Below, piece after piece: positions 25,908 through 34,684 of a stretch of 64,000 nucleotides of DNA (positions are counted from its first letter, which is position 1; each line of letters starts with the position of its first letter). The DNA is taken from assembly GCA_022796875.1 (NCBI GenBank), contig JAAWJJ010000010.1, positions 1 to 64,000 of the forward strand. Reading direction: 5' to 3'. Source of the DNA: Eubacterium sp. (GTDB lineage: Bacteria; Bacillota; Clostridia; Lachnospirales; Lachnospiraceae). The position numbers were made by a program, and so were the translations under genes. Below the pieces are notes generated by a model that worked only from the letters and a program-made list of their open reading frames with translations, did not search any database and had not been told where the DNA came from.

Positions 25908-26536
25908 AAACAAGAGAAGAAGCCCTGGAATACGGACTGTCGTTTCCCGATACTTATCAGGATGCGCCTTTTCATGACGACAACTGGCAGCTTGTGCGGG
26001 TAAAAGGGAGCAAAAAGGCGTTTCTCTGGACATATGAAAGAAACGGATACATAAACCTGAATGTAAAAGTCGATCCGGAATGGAGAGATTTCTGGCGCAA
26101 TGCCTATGATTCCGTCGTTGCCGGATGGCATCAGAATAAAGGAAACTGGAATACCGTTATTTTGGACGGGACAATTCCGGTGGAAGATATCAGACGGATG
26201 ATAGCGGAAAGTTATGATCTGGTTACGGACAGTCCGGCAAAGAGAATTTATGAAGCCGTGAAAAAAATACCGAAAGGAAAGGTGGCCACTTACAGCCAGG
26301 TGGCGGAACTTGCCGGGAATAAAAGGATGGCCAGGGCCGTCGGAAACGCGCTTCACAACAATCCGGATCCAGAAAATATTCCCTGTTACAGAGTGGTGAA
26401 CGCCAAAGGGGAACTGGCAGGAGCGTTCGCCTTTGGCGGGGAGAACGTGCAGGCGGGGCTGCTGGAAGCCGACGGTATTGTCGTAGTCAACGGGAAAGTC
26501 GATCTGGGGAAATACGGGATAAAGACAGGTTTGTAA
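25904..26536 (+). CDS. MmcQ/YjbR domain fused to an MGMT-type DNA-binding domain
   Basis: 210 residues in two domains. Residues 1-105 are MmcQ/YjbR-like (EYGLSFPDTYQDAPFHDDNWQLVRVK, AYDSVVAGWHQNKGNWNTVIL). Residues 115-210 are like the DNA-binding part of O6-alkylguanine-DNA alkyltransferase (IYEAVKKIPKGKVATYSQVAELAG, ARAVGNALHNNP). The active-site segment reads PCYRVV, keeping the acceptor Cys but with Tyr in place of the usual His of PCHRV. It may repair alkylated DNA or only sense it. It starts inside the stop of the DUF951 gene (ATGA). Confidence 0.88.
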   Translation: MKTREEALEYGLSFPDTYQDAPFHDDNWQLVRVKGSKKAFLWTYERNGYINLNVKVDPEWRDFWRNAYDSVVAGWHQNKGNWNTVILDGTIPVEDIRRMIAESYDLVTDSPAKRIYEAVKKIPKGKVATYSQVAELAGNKRMARAVGNALHNNPDPENIPCYRVVNAKGELAGAFAFGGENVQAGLLEADGIVVVNGKVDLGKYGIKTGL

Positions 26537-26748
26537 TTGTTACTGTGTGAAAACAAATCCGTCCCATACAGGCTTTCCCCGCCTGCGATATCAAACCCAT
26601 CTATCATTTTCCCGTTTCTGTGGGCGGAAATGGAAATTCCACCGCCAATATGGCAGACGATATAATTGTTTTCATAATAGTTTTCGCTGAAGAATCCGGC
26701 ATGGCGTATAGCAGTTTCTTTTAAATATATTAAAAATGCACAGGTTTA
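26537..26748 (-). pseudogene. Fragment resembling butyrate kinase
   Basis: On the minus strand an open stretch reads KETAIRHAGFFSENYYE, then NNYIVCHIGGGISISAHR and NGKMIDGFDIAGGE. This matches the central phosphate-binding region of butyrate kinases (their LNLIVVHMGGGxSVGxH block). There is no start, no N-terminal domain and no natural end; the frame runs on into antisense of the MGMT gene. It is read as a decayed remnant. Confidence 0.6.
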
Positions 26749-26772
26749 TAAATAAAAAAAGCCGGAAACCAC

Positions 26773-26801
26773 TTGTCTTTTGCGGGAATTTGTGATAACA
26801 T
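26773..26801 (+). promoter_or_regulatory. Candidate promoter of rpsF-ssb-rpsR
   Basis: TTGTCT-N17-TAACAT, giving a leader of about 70 nt before rpsF. Confidence 0.45.
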
Positions 26802-26877
26802 AAACACTCGTGATATAAAAATCCTTGCTTTTTTCCGAAAGGGAAGAGGCCAGAGACCAAAAGGAGGTACAATTCGC
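26802..26877 (+). promoter_or_regulatory. rpsF leader, possible ribosomal-protein S6:S18 binding site
   Basis: The leader holds a hairpin TTTTTCC-GAAA-GGGAAGA just ahead of the AAAGGAGG ribosome site. Autoregulatory S6:S18-binding leaders are known at this position in many bacteria. I cannot match the consensus with certainty. Confidence 0.3.
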
Positions 26878-27168
26878 ATGAACAAATATGAATTAGGACT
26901 CGTTGTGAATGCAAAGATCGAAGACGATGAAAGAGCCGCTGTTGTAGAAAAAGCCAAAGAGTATATTACCAGAGCGGGCGGCAGCATAACAAACATTGAT
27001 GAATGGGGTAAGAAAAGACTGGCTTACGAAATTCAAAAAATGAGAGAAGGCTTTTATTATTTCATCCAGTTTGATGCAGAATCAACTGCGCCGGCACAGA
27101 TTGAAGAAAATGTTCGTATCATGGATAATATTCTTCGTTTCTTATGCGTAAGACAGGACGAGGCATAG
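26878..27168 (+). CDS. rpsF: 30S ribosomal protein S6
   Basis: 96 residues. Begins MNKYELGLVVNAKIEDDE, with the family segment IDEWGKKRLAYEIQKMREGFYYFIQF and the end DNILRFLCVRQDEA. The start is set by AAAGGAGGTAC. It is first in the conserved rpsF-ssb-rpsR operon, which ties ribosome and replication functions. Confidence 0.97.
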   Translation: MNKYELGLVVNAKIEDDERAAVVEKAKEYITRAGGSITNIDEWGKKRLAYEIQKMREGFYYFIQFDAESTAPAQIEENVRIMDNILRFLCVRQDEA

Positions 27169-27193
27169 AAAGAAGAAAGAGGAAAACGTAAGT

Positions 27194-27631
27194 ATGAATA
27201 AAGTAATTCTTATGGGACGGTTGACGAGAGATCCTGAGATTCGTTATTCCCAGGGGGAGCAGTCGACTGCAGTAGCAAGATATACGCTGGCCGTAGATAG
27301 AAGATTTAACCGTAACGACGGGCAGACCGCTGATTTTATTCAGTGCGTTGCATTTGGACGCAGCGCGGAATTTGCGGAAAAATATTTCCATAAAGGAATA
27401 AAAATCGCAGTTAGCGGCCGTATTCAGACCGGGAGCTACACGAACAGGGACGGTCAGAAAGTCTATACGACGGATGTTGTCGTAGAAGATCAGGAATTTG
27501 CGGAAAGCAAAAATGCCAGCGCCGGGAATGAAAGCGGTTTCGTTCCGGCAGGTAATCCAAACCCGAGCATGGCAGGGGATGGTTTTATGAATATTCCGGA
27601 CGGAATAGAAGAAGAATTACCATTTAATTAA
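27194..27631 (+). CDS. ssb: Single-stranded DNA-binding protein
   Basis: 145 residues. The OB fold opens with MNKVILMGRLTRDPEIRYSQG and carries YTLAVDRRF and FIQCVAFGRSAEFAEKYFHKG. A flexible linker leads to the acidic tip EEELPFN, the usual docking peptide for partner proteins. It lies between rpsF and rpsR. Confidence 0.97.
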   Translation: MNKVILMGRLTRDPEIRYSQGEQSTAVARYTLAVDRRFNRNDGQTADFIQCVAFGRSAEFAEKYFHKGIKIAVSGRIQTGSYTNRDGQKVYTTDVVVEDQEFAESKNASAGNESGFVPAGNPNPSMAGDGFMNIPDGIEEELPFN

Positions 27632-27673
27632 AAGATGCCGTATGCATCTGTATAAAGTAGGAGGGAAAAGACA

Positions 27674-27934
27674 ATGGCATATAATAAATCTGACAGGCCG
27701 GATTCTCCAATGAAGAGAAGAGGCGGGCGCAGAAGAAAAAAAGTATGTGTATTCTGCGGAAAAGACAATGTGATCAATTACAAAGATACAAATAAATTAA
27801 AAAGATATGTTTCTGAAAGAGGAAAAATCCTTCCTCGCCGTATAACAGGAAACTGTGCGAAACATCAGAGAGCTCTTACCGTTGCAATTAAAAGAGCACG
27901 CCATATAGCTTTAATGCCGTATGTAGCAGATTAA
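27674..27934 (+). CDS. rpsR: 30S ribosomal protein S18
   Basis: 86 residues. Core [60 protein letters not shown]. The CVFC...C pattern belongs to the cysteine-containing (zinc-type) S18. GTAGGAGGG precedes it. It ends the operon ahead of a strong terminator. Confidence 0.97.
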   Translation: MAYNKSDRPDSPMKRRGGRRRKKVCVFCGKDNVINYKDTNKLKRYVSERGKILPRRITGNCAKHQRALTVAIKRARHIALMPYVAD

Positions 27935-27965
27935 AAACTTAGCCTCTGCGGAGGTTTTACCGTAA

Positions 27966-27994
27966 AAGGATCCTGCATAGCAGGGTCCTTTTTT
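27966..27994 (+). terminator. Intrinsic terminator of rpsF-ssb-rpsR
   Basis: AAGGATCCTGC (27966-27976) and GCAGGGTCCTT (27980-27990) with loop ATA, followed by TTTTTT. Confidence 0.9.
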
Positions 27995-27998
27995 GTAT

Positions 27999-28267
27999 CA
28001 TAGGAAATGCCATGTTGGATTAAAGTGGTAACGTACTAAATTTTCTATGATATAAAAACCCTCCGGGCAGGATCGTAGGGTCTGTCCCAGCGAAGCGAGG
28101 ATACTGCGGCGGGGATGAATTATGTTGCTGAAGCAACCAGCCGCAGGCGGAGAATCCAGCAGAGCTGGATTTTTTGTTCACTGACGGAAGCGGATTTTAG
28201 TTTTTGTATGCAACGCAGATTAAAAAATGGCAGGAATTTACAAAATGGTAAAGGCAGGGGAGATTAT
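27999..28267 (+). promoter_or_regulatory. Structured leader with intrinsic terminator ahead of the NCS2 permease
   Basis: No protein gene is supported here. Visible structures: a pairing between TATCATAGGAAAT (about 27997-28009) and ATTTTCTATGATA (about 28041-28053); a stem CTGCGGC (28104-28110)/GCCGCAG (28140-28146) enclosing GTTGC-TGAA-GCAAC (28124-28137); and a terminator hairpin ATCCAGC (28154-28160)/GCTGGAT (28164-28170) followed by a T run. This is the layout of a riboswitch or attenuator, or of a small RNA. I do not recognise a known class. Confidence 0.5.
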
Positions 28268-29611
28268 ATGAAACAGGTATCAAAAGAAAGAACAGACGGA
28301 ATGTTGTATGGACTGGAAGAAAAAGTACCGCCGGGGAAATGTACCGTATACGGAACACAATACCTGATTTATTTTCTGGCCGGAAGCGCGATTATGCCGG
28401 TCATTATCGGGGCGTATCTGGGTTTGGAGCAGGCGGAGATCGCACAGATGCTGCAAAGGACTTTTTTGTTAAGTGGAGGCGTATCTGTTTTGCAGGCGGT
28501 ATTGGGGCACCGTTTTCCGATCATTGACGGCCCGGCGGGTTTGTGGATGGGACTGTTGATTATACTGGCGGGCGCGGCATCATCGTTTGGAAAAGATCTG
28601 GCCGTTTTACGTACGGATCTGGAACTGGGAATGATTCTGGCCGGCGTTATGGTTATTATCGTGGGCTTAAGCGGCCTGATGCAGAAAATCCTCAAAATAT
28701 TTAATCCGATTGTAAACGGTACGTTTTTGATACTGATGGTATTGCAGATGAGCGCGACCGTGATCAAAGGCGCAACGGGGATTTCTTCCGGATATGATAC
28801 GATACAGTTGAAATTTCTGGTTGTTTTTCTGATCACTACTGTCGTTATCGTTGTGATCAATTTAAAAGCACATGGTTTTATTCAGTCGATCGCGACGCTG
28901 ATCGGTGTCGTTATAGGCTGGGTATTGGCGTATGCGATGGGGATTTCTCCGGAATTTATTTCTTCCGGAGACGGTTTTGTCGCGGTACCGCAGCCGTTTG
29001 CATGGGGATCCCCGACAGTGGACGCCAGTGTTATCGTGACATGCCTGATTGGTGAATTTGTATTGTTTTCCAATTTTGCGACAAGTATCAACGGGATGTC
29101 CGATTTACTGGCACGTCCGAACACTCCGAAACTCGTCCGCAGAAGCACCATATTGTTCGGGGTGACGGCAGTGCTGTGCGGCCTGTTTCCGGTAACGGGA
29201 TTTGTGCCGTTTGCCTCTGCGCCGAGCACGACAAAACTGACTAGGGTAGCAGCCCGCGGGCCGTTTATTCTTGGCGGTATTTTTATGATGATTCTCGGCA
29301 TTATAGCGCCGGTGTGCTCCTTTTTCGCCGCGATTCCGCCGGCGGTCGGTTATTCTGCAATGATGATCGTATTTGCCCTGATGTTAGAGCAGGGAATCCG
29401 TGAGTACAAAAAAGTGCAATTTACAAACCGGGAAGGGTTTATTATCGGGATTTCTTTTATGATCGGCGCCGGGATTATGTTTCTGGACGCATCCGCATTT
29501 TTGACGCTGCCTCAGATGCTGCGTTATATCGTATCGAACGGACTGATTATGGGACTGATTATCGTAATGCTGCTGGAGCATGTGATTTTAAGAAAAAAGA
29601 AAGCGAGTTAA
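28268..29611 (+). CDS. NCS2 family nucleobase permease (uracil/xanthine type)
   Basis: 447 residues with about 12-14 hydrophobic helices. An NCS2 transporter importing uracil, xanthine or another purine with protons. Seen: YLIYFLAGSAIMPVIIGAYLGL, FPIIDGPAGLWMGLLIIL, and the family loop NFATSINGMSDLL. The substrate is not settled by sequence. The start at 28268 has GGGGAG ahead; the frame also runs upstream through the structured leader, which should not be read as protein. A purine or pyrimidine signal would fit the attenuator-like leader. Confidence 0.85.
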   Translation: MKQVSKERTDGMLYGLEEKVPPGKCTVYGTQYLIYFLAGSAIMPVIIGAYLGLEQAEIAQMLQRTFLLSGGVSVLQAVLGHRFPIIDGPAGLWMGLLIILAGAASSFGKDLAVLRTDLELGMILAGVMVIIVGLSGLMQKILKIFNPIVNGTFLILMVLQMSATVIKGATGISSGYDTIQLKFLVVFLITTVVIVVINLKAHGFIQSIATLIGVVIGWVLAYAMGISPEFISSGDGFVAVPQPFAWGSPTVDASVIVTCLIGEFVLFSNFATSINGMSDLLARPNTPKLVRRSTILFGVTAVLCGLFPVTGFVPFASAPSTTKLTRVAARGPFILGGIFMMILGIIAPVCSFFAAIPPAVGYSAMMIVFALMLEQGIREYKKVQFTNREGFIIGISFMIGAGIMFLDASAFLTLPQMLRYIVSNGLIMGLIIVMLLEHVILRKKKAS

Positions 29612-29637
29612 AAAATATTATAAGAAATTTTCTTTGA

Positions 29638-29856
29638 TGGTTTCGGACGGCAGCGAAATGTTTTAGTAACATTTTTGTAAGCAGAAGAAAGCGGCATACT
29701 GGCAGTTCTGTTAAATATATCGGTAGTCTGGCAGTATCAGGGCAAGTTTTCACAGACGTGGAATGTCAGGCTGTACAAAATAATAACCAAATGTCCTTGC
29801 GGAAGAAAATCCATTTGATGGAGCAGGCAATTGTTATATTTTGTATGGACTGACAG
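29638..29856 (+). repeat. Second dispersed element, copy A
   Basis: From TGGTTTCGGACGGCAGC (29638-29654) to CTGACAG, closely matching the reverse complement of 47171-47475. The right half is an imperfect hairpin: GTACAAAATAATAACC faces CAATTGTTATATTTTGTA across a conserved loop region (GGAAGAAAATCCATTTGATG). It fills most of the gap between the permease and gdpP genes. Nothing in it looks coding. Confidence 0.85.
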
Positions 29857-29904
29857 AAAACATATGAAATCAATTTCTCTGATACTGCCGAACAGCAGCA
29901 TTTC

Positions 29905-29933
29905 TTGCCATGAAGCCATGAAGATGGTATAAT
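29905..29933 (+). promoter_or_regulatory. Promoter of gdpP-rplI-dnaB
   Basis: TTGCCA-N17-TATAAT, 51 bp ahead of the ATG at 29985. Confidence 0.7.
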
Positions 29934-29984
29934 GGGTGCATTACGAACAGCGTTTCGATTATAACCATTTTATGGAGGGGATAT

Positions 29985-32063
29985 ATGAAAAATGGACGGA
30001 AAGGGAAAGCGGAGCTTACTGCAGGACTAAAAGGATATTTATATTGGCCGTTATTGCTGACGATTATACCGGCCTGTTTTCTGGCACCGGTTTACTATTT
30101 TAACGTTTATGCCGGAGTATGGATGAGCTGTGCGGTTGGGTTATATTTTGTGATTTGTCTTGCGGTGTATAAAAAAAGCAACGTAACGATCGTAGAACAA
30201 CTGTCAGAGTTTGCTCTCCGGTACGGCTCGGTCCAAAAGCGGCTTTTGGATGAATTTGAAATTCCGTATGCTTTATTAACGGAAACGGGAAAAATCCTCT
30301 GGATGAACTGTGCGTTTGAAGAAGTTACCGGAAAAGAGAAAAATTATCACAAATCTATTAACGGAATTTTTCCGAGCGTTACGAAAGAATGGTTGGAAAA
30401 GGCGGAAGACCACAGTATACAGCATGTAAAGTATGAAGAGAAATTTTTCCGCATATTGATTCGGAAAGTATTTTTCCATGAAATGCTGGATGACAATCAT
30501 ATTTTGACACAGGATGGAAAAGAACAGTATTTGAGTGTGCTGTATCTGTTTGATGAAACCGAATTAAATGATTATGTCCGGAAAAACGAAGAACAGCGTC
30601 TGGTTTCCGCACTGGTTTATATCGACAATTATGACGAGGTGCTGGAGAGCGTGGAGGATGTAAAACAGTCCATGCTGGCGGCTCTGGTCGCGAGAAGGAT
30701 TATTAAGTATTTTTCCGGCGTAGACGGTGTTGTAAAGAGAGTCGAAAAAGACCGATATTATGTCGTGTTCAAACACAAATACCTGGAGCAGTTAAAAGAA
30801 GACAGGTTCAGCCTGATTGAGGATGTGAAAAAGATCAGGATCGGTAATGAGATGGCAGTTACGTTGAGTATTGGAATAGGCGTGAACAGCACAACTTACG
30901 TTCAGAACCATGAGTACGCGCGGATGGCCGTGGATCTGGCATTAGGCCGGGGCGGCGACCAGGTTGTCATAAAAGAGGGAAACGAAGTTTCCTATTACGG
31001 AGGAAATACGCAGCAGTCAGGAAAAAATGCGAGAGTAAAGGCCCGTGTGAAAGCGTATGCCCTGCGTGAAATTATAGAAAGCCATGAAAATATTGTGGTG
31101 ATGGGACATTCCTTAAGCGATGTGGATTGTTTTGGGGCGGCGATCGGTATTTTCTGCGCGGCAAAAGCGCTGGGGAAACGCACGCAGATCGTATTAAACG
31201 AGATCACCTCTTCCTTGCGGCCGTTAAAAGAATGCTTTACCGTGGAACGCGGGTATGAGGAAGACATGTTTATTACCAGCGAAGAAGCGCTGGACGTGAC
31301 GGGACTGCAAACGCTCGTTATGGTAGTTGACTCGAACCGCCCGAGTTATACGGAATGTCCGGAATTATTAAATCGTTCTAAAACAATTGTTGTATTCGAC
31401 CATCACAGGCAGAGTAAAGAAGTTATTGACAATGCCGTGTTATCGTATATTGAAAGCTATGCTTCTTCTACCTGTGAAATGGTTGCGGAAGTCCTGCAGT
31501 ATATTGTGGAAGGGATTCAGCTCGAACCGTGGGAAGCGGACTGTATTTATGCCGGGGTTTTGATTGATACCAATAATTTTATGACGAAGACAGGAGTCCG
31601 TACCTTTGAAGCGGCGGCATATCTGCGCCGGAGCGGTGCGGACGTTACGCGGGTACGAAAAATGCTGCGGAACGATATGGATGCGTATAAAGCAAGAGCG
31701 GAAGCCGTACGCAGCGCGGAAGTATACCGGGGAGCTTTTGCCATATCCACCTGTCCGGCAGACAGGCTGGAAAGCCCGACGATCGCGGGAGCGCAGGCGG
31801 CAAACGAGCTGTTGAATATTATCGGCATTAAGGCTTCTTTTGTGTTGACTGATTATAATGATAAAATTTATATCAGTTCGCGTTCCATTGACGAGATCAA
31901 CGTACAGGTTATTATGGAACGACTGGGCGGCGGCGGCCACCTGAATGTAGCCGGAGCACAGTTAGAAGATATGACGATAGAAAAAACAAAACAATTAATT
32001 GAAAATACAATTGACGAACTGATGGAAGAAGGACAAATTGTGATAGATGGAGGAACGAGATGA
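29985..32063 (+). CDS. gdpP: Cyclic-di-AMP phosphodiesterase GdpP
   Basis: 692 residues. Breaks down c-di-AMP, a signal for potassium and osmotic control. Order of parts: two membrane helices (about residues 15-60), a PAS-like domain (EIPYALLTETGKILWMN), a degenerate GGDEF domain, then DHH/DHHA1. Metal-site motifs: MGHSLSDVDCFGAA, VVDSNRPSY, VVFDHHRQSKE, and the C-terminal LGGGGHLNVAGAQ. It overlaps rplI by 4 bp (ATGA). It matches the potassium importer TrkH/TrkA at 43 kb in the same window. Confidence 0.95.
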   Translation: MKNGRKGKAELTAGLKGYLYWPLLLTIIPACFLAPVYYFNVYAGVWMSCAVGLYFVICLAVYKKSNVTIVEQLSEFALRYGSVQKRLLDEFEIPYALLTETGKILWMNCAFEEVTGKEKNYHKSINGIFPSVTKEWLEKAEDHSIQHVKYEEKFFRILIRKVFFHEMLDDNHILTQDGKEQYLSVLYLFDETELNDYVRKNEEQRLVSALVYIDNYDEVLESVEDVKQSMLAALVARRIIKYFSGVDGVVKRVEKDRYYVVFKHKYLEQLKEDRFSLIEDVKKIRIGNEMAVTLSIGIGVNSTTYVQNHEYARMAVDLALGRGGDQVVIKEGNEVSYYGGNTQQSGKNARVKARVKAYALREIIESHENIVVMGHSLSDVDCFGAAIGIFCAAKALGKRTQIVLNEITSSLRPLKECFTVERGYEEDMFITSEEALDVTGLQTLVMVVDSNRPSYTECPELLNRSKTIVVFDHHRQSKEVIDNAVLSYIESYASSTCEMVAEVLQYIVEGIQLEPWEADCIYAGVLIDTNNFMTKTGVRTFEAAAYLRRSGADVTRVRKMLRNDMDAYKARAEAVRSAEVYRGAFAISTCPADRLESPTIAGAQAANELLNIIGIKASFVLTDYNDKIYISSRSIDEINVQVIMERLGGGGHLNVAGAQLEDMTIEKTKQLIENTIDELMEEGQIVIDGGTR

Positions 32064-32506
32064 AAGTAATTTTATTGGAAGATGTAAAATCGTTAGGAAA
32101 AAAAGGTGAAATTGTAACAGCGAGCGACGCTTATGCCAGGAATATCCTGATTCCGAAAAAACTGGGCGTAGAGGCGACGCCGACCGCCCTGAATGATTTA
32201 AAACTGCAGCAAAAGCATGCGGAAAAAGTGGCGCAGGAAAATTATGATAAGGCCGTCGCTTTGAAAGAAGAATTAAAAGACAAATCGGTAGAACTGAAAA
32301 TGAAAGCCGGCGCTGGCGGAAAAGCGTTCGGTTCCGTTTCCAGCAAAGAAATTTCCCAGGCGGTAAAGGTGCAGCTCGGCCTGGAACTGGACAAAAAGAA
32401 AATGCAACTGGCGGAAGCTATCAAATCTTTTGGCGTGCATGAAGTGACGATCAAACTTCATCCGAAAGTAACGGCGGTATTACGTGTGAAAGTAACGGAA
32501 GAATAG
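32060..32506 (+). CDS. rplI: 50S ribosomal protein L9
   Basis: 148 residues. MKVILLEDVKSLGKKGEIVTASDAYARNILIPKKLGVEAT is the standard L9 start, followed by the long connecting helix and the C-terminal domain (GKAFGSVSSKEI, VTIKLHPKVTAVLRVKV). It is translationally coupled to gdpP and followed by dnaB after 10 bp, the usual Clostridia order. Confidence 0.97.
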   Translation: MKVILLEDVKSLGKKGEIVTASDAYARNILIPKKLGVEATPTALNDLKLQQKHAEKVAQENYDKAVALKEELKDKSVELKMKAGAGGKAFGSVSSKEISQAVKVQLGLELDKKKMQLAEAIKSFGVHEVTIKLHPKVTAVLRVKVTEE

Positions 32507-32516
32507 GAGGCGTGAT

Positions 32517-33848
32517 ATGGAGGAGGCATTGATAAAACGGATCATGCCAAACAGTATAGAGGCAGAGCAGTCCGTGATTGGATCCATGATTATGGACAGC
32601 GACGCGATCGTCATTGCTTCCGAAATATTGTCGGCCGAAGATTTTTACCAGAAGCAGTACGGAGTCGTATTTGAAGCAATGGTAGAACTGAATAACAGCG
32701 GCAAACCGGTGGATCTGGTAACGCTGCAGAACCGGCTCCGGGAAAAAGACGTGCCGGAAGAAGTCAGCAGCCTGGAGTATGTCCGGGAACTGGTAACGGC
32801 AGTCCCGACGTCCGCGAACGTAAAACATTATGCGAATATTGTCCGCGAAATGTCCGTAAAACGCCGTCTGATCCGTTTTCATGAAGATCATGCAAACCAA
32901 TGCTATCTCGGGAAAGACAGCCTGGAACAGATTATGGCGGAAACGGAAACGGAAATATTTGACATTTTGTCCAATCAGGGCGGCAGCGAATATGTGCCGA
33001 TCAAGCAAGTTGTGCTGAACGCCTTAAAGAGAATTGAACTGGCATCCAAAACACAGGGAAATGTGACGGGAATCGCTACGGGATTTTTGGATCTGGACTA
33101 CCGGTTATCTGGACTCCAGCCATCGGATTTGATTCTGGTCGCCGCGCGTCCGTCTATGGGAAAAACGGCGTTTGTGCTGAATATTGCGCAATACACGGCA
33201 TTCCACAGTAATTTGCCGACAGCGGTATTTAGTCTGGAAATGTCAAAAGAACAGTTGGTGAACCGTCTGTTTTCGCTGGAAGCGAGAATTGACGCCCAGG
33301 CGCTCAGAAACGGCAATATGTCGGACAGCGACTGGGAAAAACTGGCGGAAGGCGCGGAAACGATTGCAAGGTCAAATCTCATTATAGACGATACGCCGGG
33401 TATTTCCATTTCGGAATTGCGTTCGAAATGCCGGAAATATAAGCTGGAACATGGATTAAAGTTGATTATTATCGACTATTTGCAATTGATGTCCGGCGGT
33501 GGAAGAAGCGAATCACGGCAGCAGGAAATATCGGAAATCTCCCGTTCGTTAAAGGCTCTGGCCAGGGAATTGTCTGTACCGGTAGTAGCCTTGTCACAGC
33601 TCAGCCGTGCGGTGGAACAGCGTCCGGATCATCGGCCGATGCTTTCCGACCTGCGTGAATCCGGGGCGATCGAGCAGGACGCGGACGTGGTTATGTTCAT
33701 ATACCGGGATGATTATTATAATCCGGATACGGAAATGAAAAATATTGCGGAAATTATTGTGGCAAAACAGAGAAACGGCCCGATCGGTACGGAGAAACTT
33801 GTGTGGCTGCCGCAGTATACCAAATTTGCAAATATAGAACGAAATTGA
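32517..33848 (+). CDS. dnaB: Replicative DNA helicase DnaB
   Basis: 443 residues. Unwinds DNA at the fork. N-terminal DnaG-binding domain (PNSIEAEQSVIGSMIMDSDAI) and a RecA-like C-terminal domain with Walker A RPSMGKTAFVLN, Walker B LIIIDYLQLMSGG, and DLRESGAIEQDADVVMFIYRDDYY. The stop codon lies inside the first unit of an 18-bp tandem repeat. Confidence 0.97.
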   Translation: MEEALIKRIMPNSIEAEQSVIGSMIMDSDAIVIASEILSAEDFYQKQYGVVFEAMVELNNSGKPVDLVTLQNRLREKDVPEEVSSLEYVRELVTAVPTSANVKHYANIVREMSVKRRLIRFHEDHANQCYLGKDSLEQIMAETETEIFDILSNQGGSEYVPIKQVVLNALKRIELASKTQGNVTGIATGFLDLDYRLSGLQPSDLILVAARPSMGKTAFVLNIAQYTAFHSNLPTAVFSLEMSKEQLVNRLFSLEARIDAQALRNGNMSDSDWEKLAEGAETIARSNLIIDDTPGISISELRSKCRKYKLEHGLKLIIIDYLQLMSGGGRSESRQQEISEISRSLKALARELSVPVVALSQLSRAVEQRPDHRPMLSDLRESGAIEQDADVVMFIYRDDYYNPDTEMKNIAEIIVAKQRNGPIGTEKLVWLPQYTKFANIERN

Positions 33849-33905
33849 TGCAGTAATATAAATTGATGTAGTAATATAAATTGATGCAGTAATATAAATT
33901 GATGG
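33844..33905 (+). repeat. 18-bp tandem repeat over the dnaB stop codon
   Basis: Three full units of ATTGATGCAGTAATATAA (the middle one with T for C) at 33844, 33862 and 33880, plus a partial fourth at 33898. The dnaB TGA is inside unit 1. Confidence 0.95.
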
Positions 33906-33988
33906 AATATAATATAATATTTTGTCGGTTTACCGCTTCTGAAACAGTTCCGCGGCAGGTTTTGTCGGGAAAACGCGATGAAAAAGGT

Positions 33989-34017
33989 TTGTCCTCTTAT
34001 TCAAACACGCTTATAAT
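33989..34017 (+). promoter_or_regulatory. Promoter of the MerR-type regulator
   Basis: TTGTCC-N17-TATAAT, 27 bp ahead of the TTG start at 34045. Confidence 0.7.
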
Positions 34018-34044
34018 AGAAGTTGAAAAGGAGGTCGAGGCATT

Positions 34045-34632
34045 TTGCAGAAAGAATGTTATCCAATTTCAGAAGCAGCAGAATTAGTGCAGGTAGAATC
34101 CCATGTGCTCCGATACTGGGAGGAGGAATTAGATCTGGACGTACCGCGGAATGAAATGGGGCACAGATATTATACACAGGATAACATGGAGCAGTTTTTT
34201 AAGATCAGGGAACTGAAAGAGAAAGGATATCAGCTGAAAGAGATTCGGGTGATATTAAAAGAAGACAGCGATAAACCATCTCAGGCAAAGGACCTGCCGA
34301 TGCCGACGAAAGAAAAACATACCGTTGCGGCGGCAGAGCCTTCCCACCAATGGAAATTAGAGCAGTTTCAGGCAATGATGTCTGAGATCGTGAAACAGGC
34401 GCTGACGGAAAACACGACATCTCTGGGAAAAGAAATGGGACAAGAAATGAGCGACCGTGTCATTAAAGAAATGAATTATATTATGCGCGTGCAGGACGAG
34501 CAGGAAGAGGAGCGTTTCCGGAAGCTGGATGAAGCGATCCGTTCAAGATATCGCCGGAGAGGAAGAAGGGACGAGAGGAACAGCGGATTTGGAAAAAAAG
34601 AAAAGTCGTTAAAGCCCAAGTTGACAACCTAA
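34045..34632 (+). CDS. MerR family DNA-binding protein
   Basis: 195 residues. N-terminal MerR winged helix: CYPISEAAELVQVESHVLRYWEEELDLDVPRNEMGHRYYTQDNMEQFFKIRELKEKGYQLKEIRVIL. The C-terminal part is a long, charged and probably coiled-coil helix ending in a Lys/Arg-rich tail (RRRGRRDERN). No metal-binding cysteines are seen. The layout resembles chromosome-associated MerR proteins such as RacA more than a metal sensor, but that is a guess. It starts at TTG with AAAGGAGG ahead and follows dnaB. Confidence 0.8.
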   Translation: MQKECYPISEAAELVQVESHVLRYWEEELDLDVPRNEMGHRYYTQDNMEQFFKIRELKEKGYQLKEIRVILKEDSDKPSQAKDLPMPTKEKHTVAAAEPSHQWKLEQFQAMMSEIVKQALTENTTSLGKEMGQEMSDRVIKEMNYIMRVQDEQEEERFRKLDEAIRSRYRRRGRRDERNSGFGKKEKSLKPKLTT

Positions 34633-34684
34633 TTGAAGTTCGGTTATTACATATTCGTTATGTTATTTTGTTCCGGATGCGAAA

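Noticed and set aside
28115..28267. N-terminal extension of the NCS2 permease (start at 28115)
   Set aside because: It would translate the hairpin and terminator region; the ATG at 28268 has a ribosome site and fits the family.
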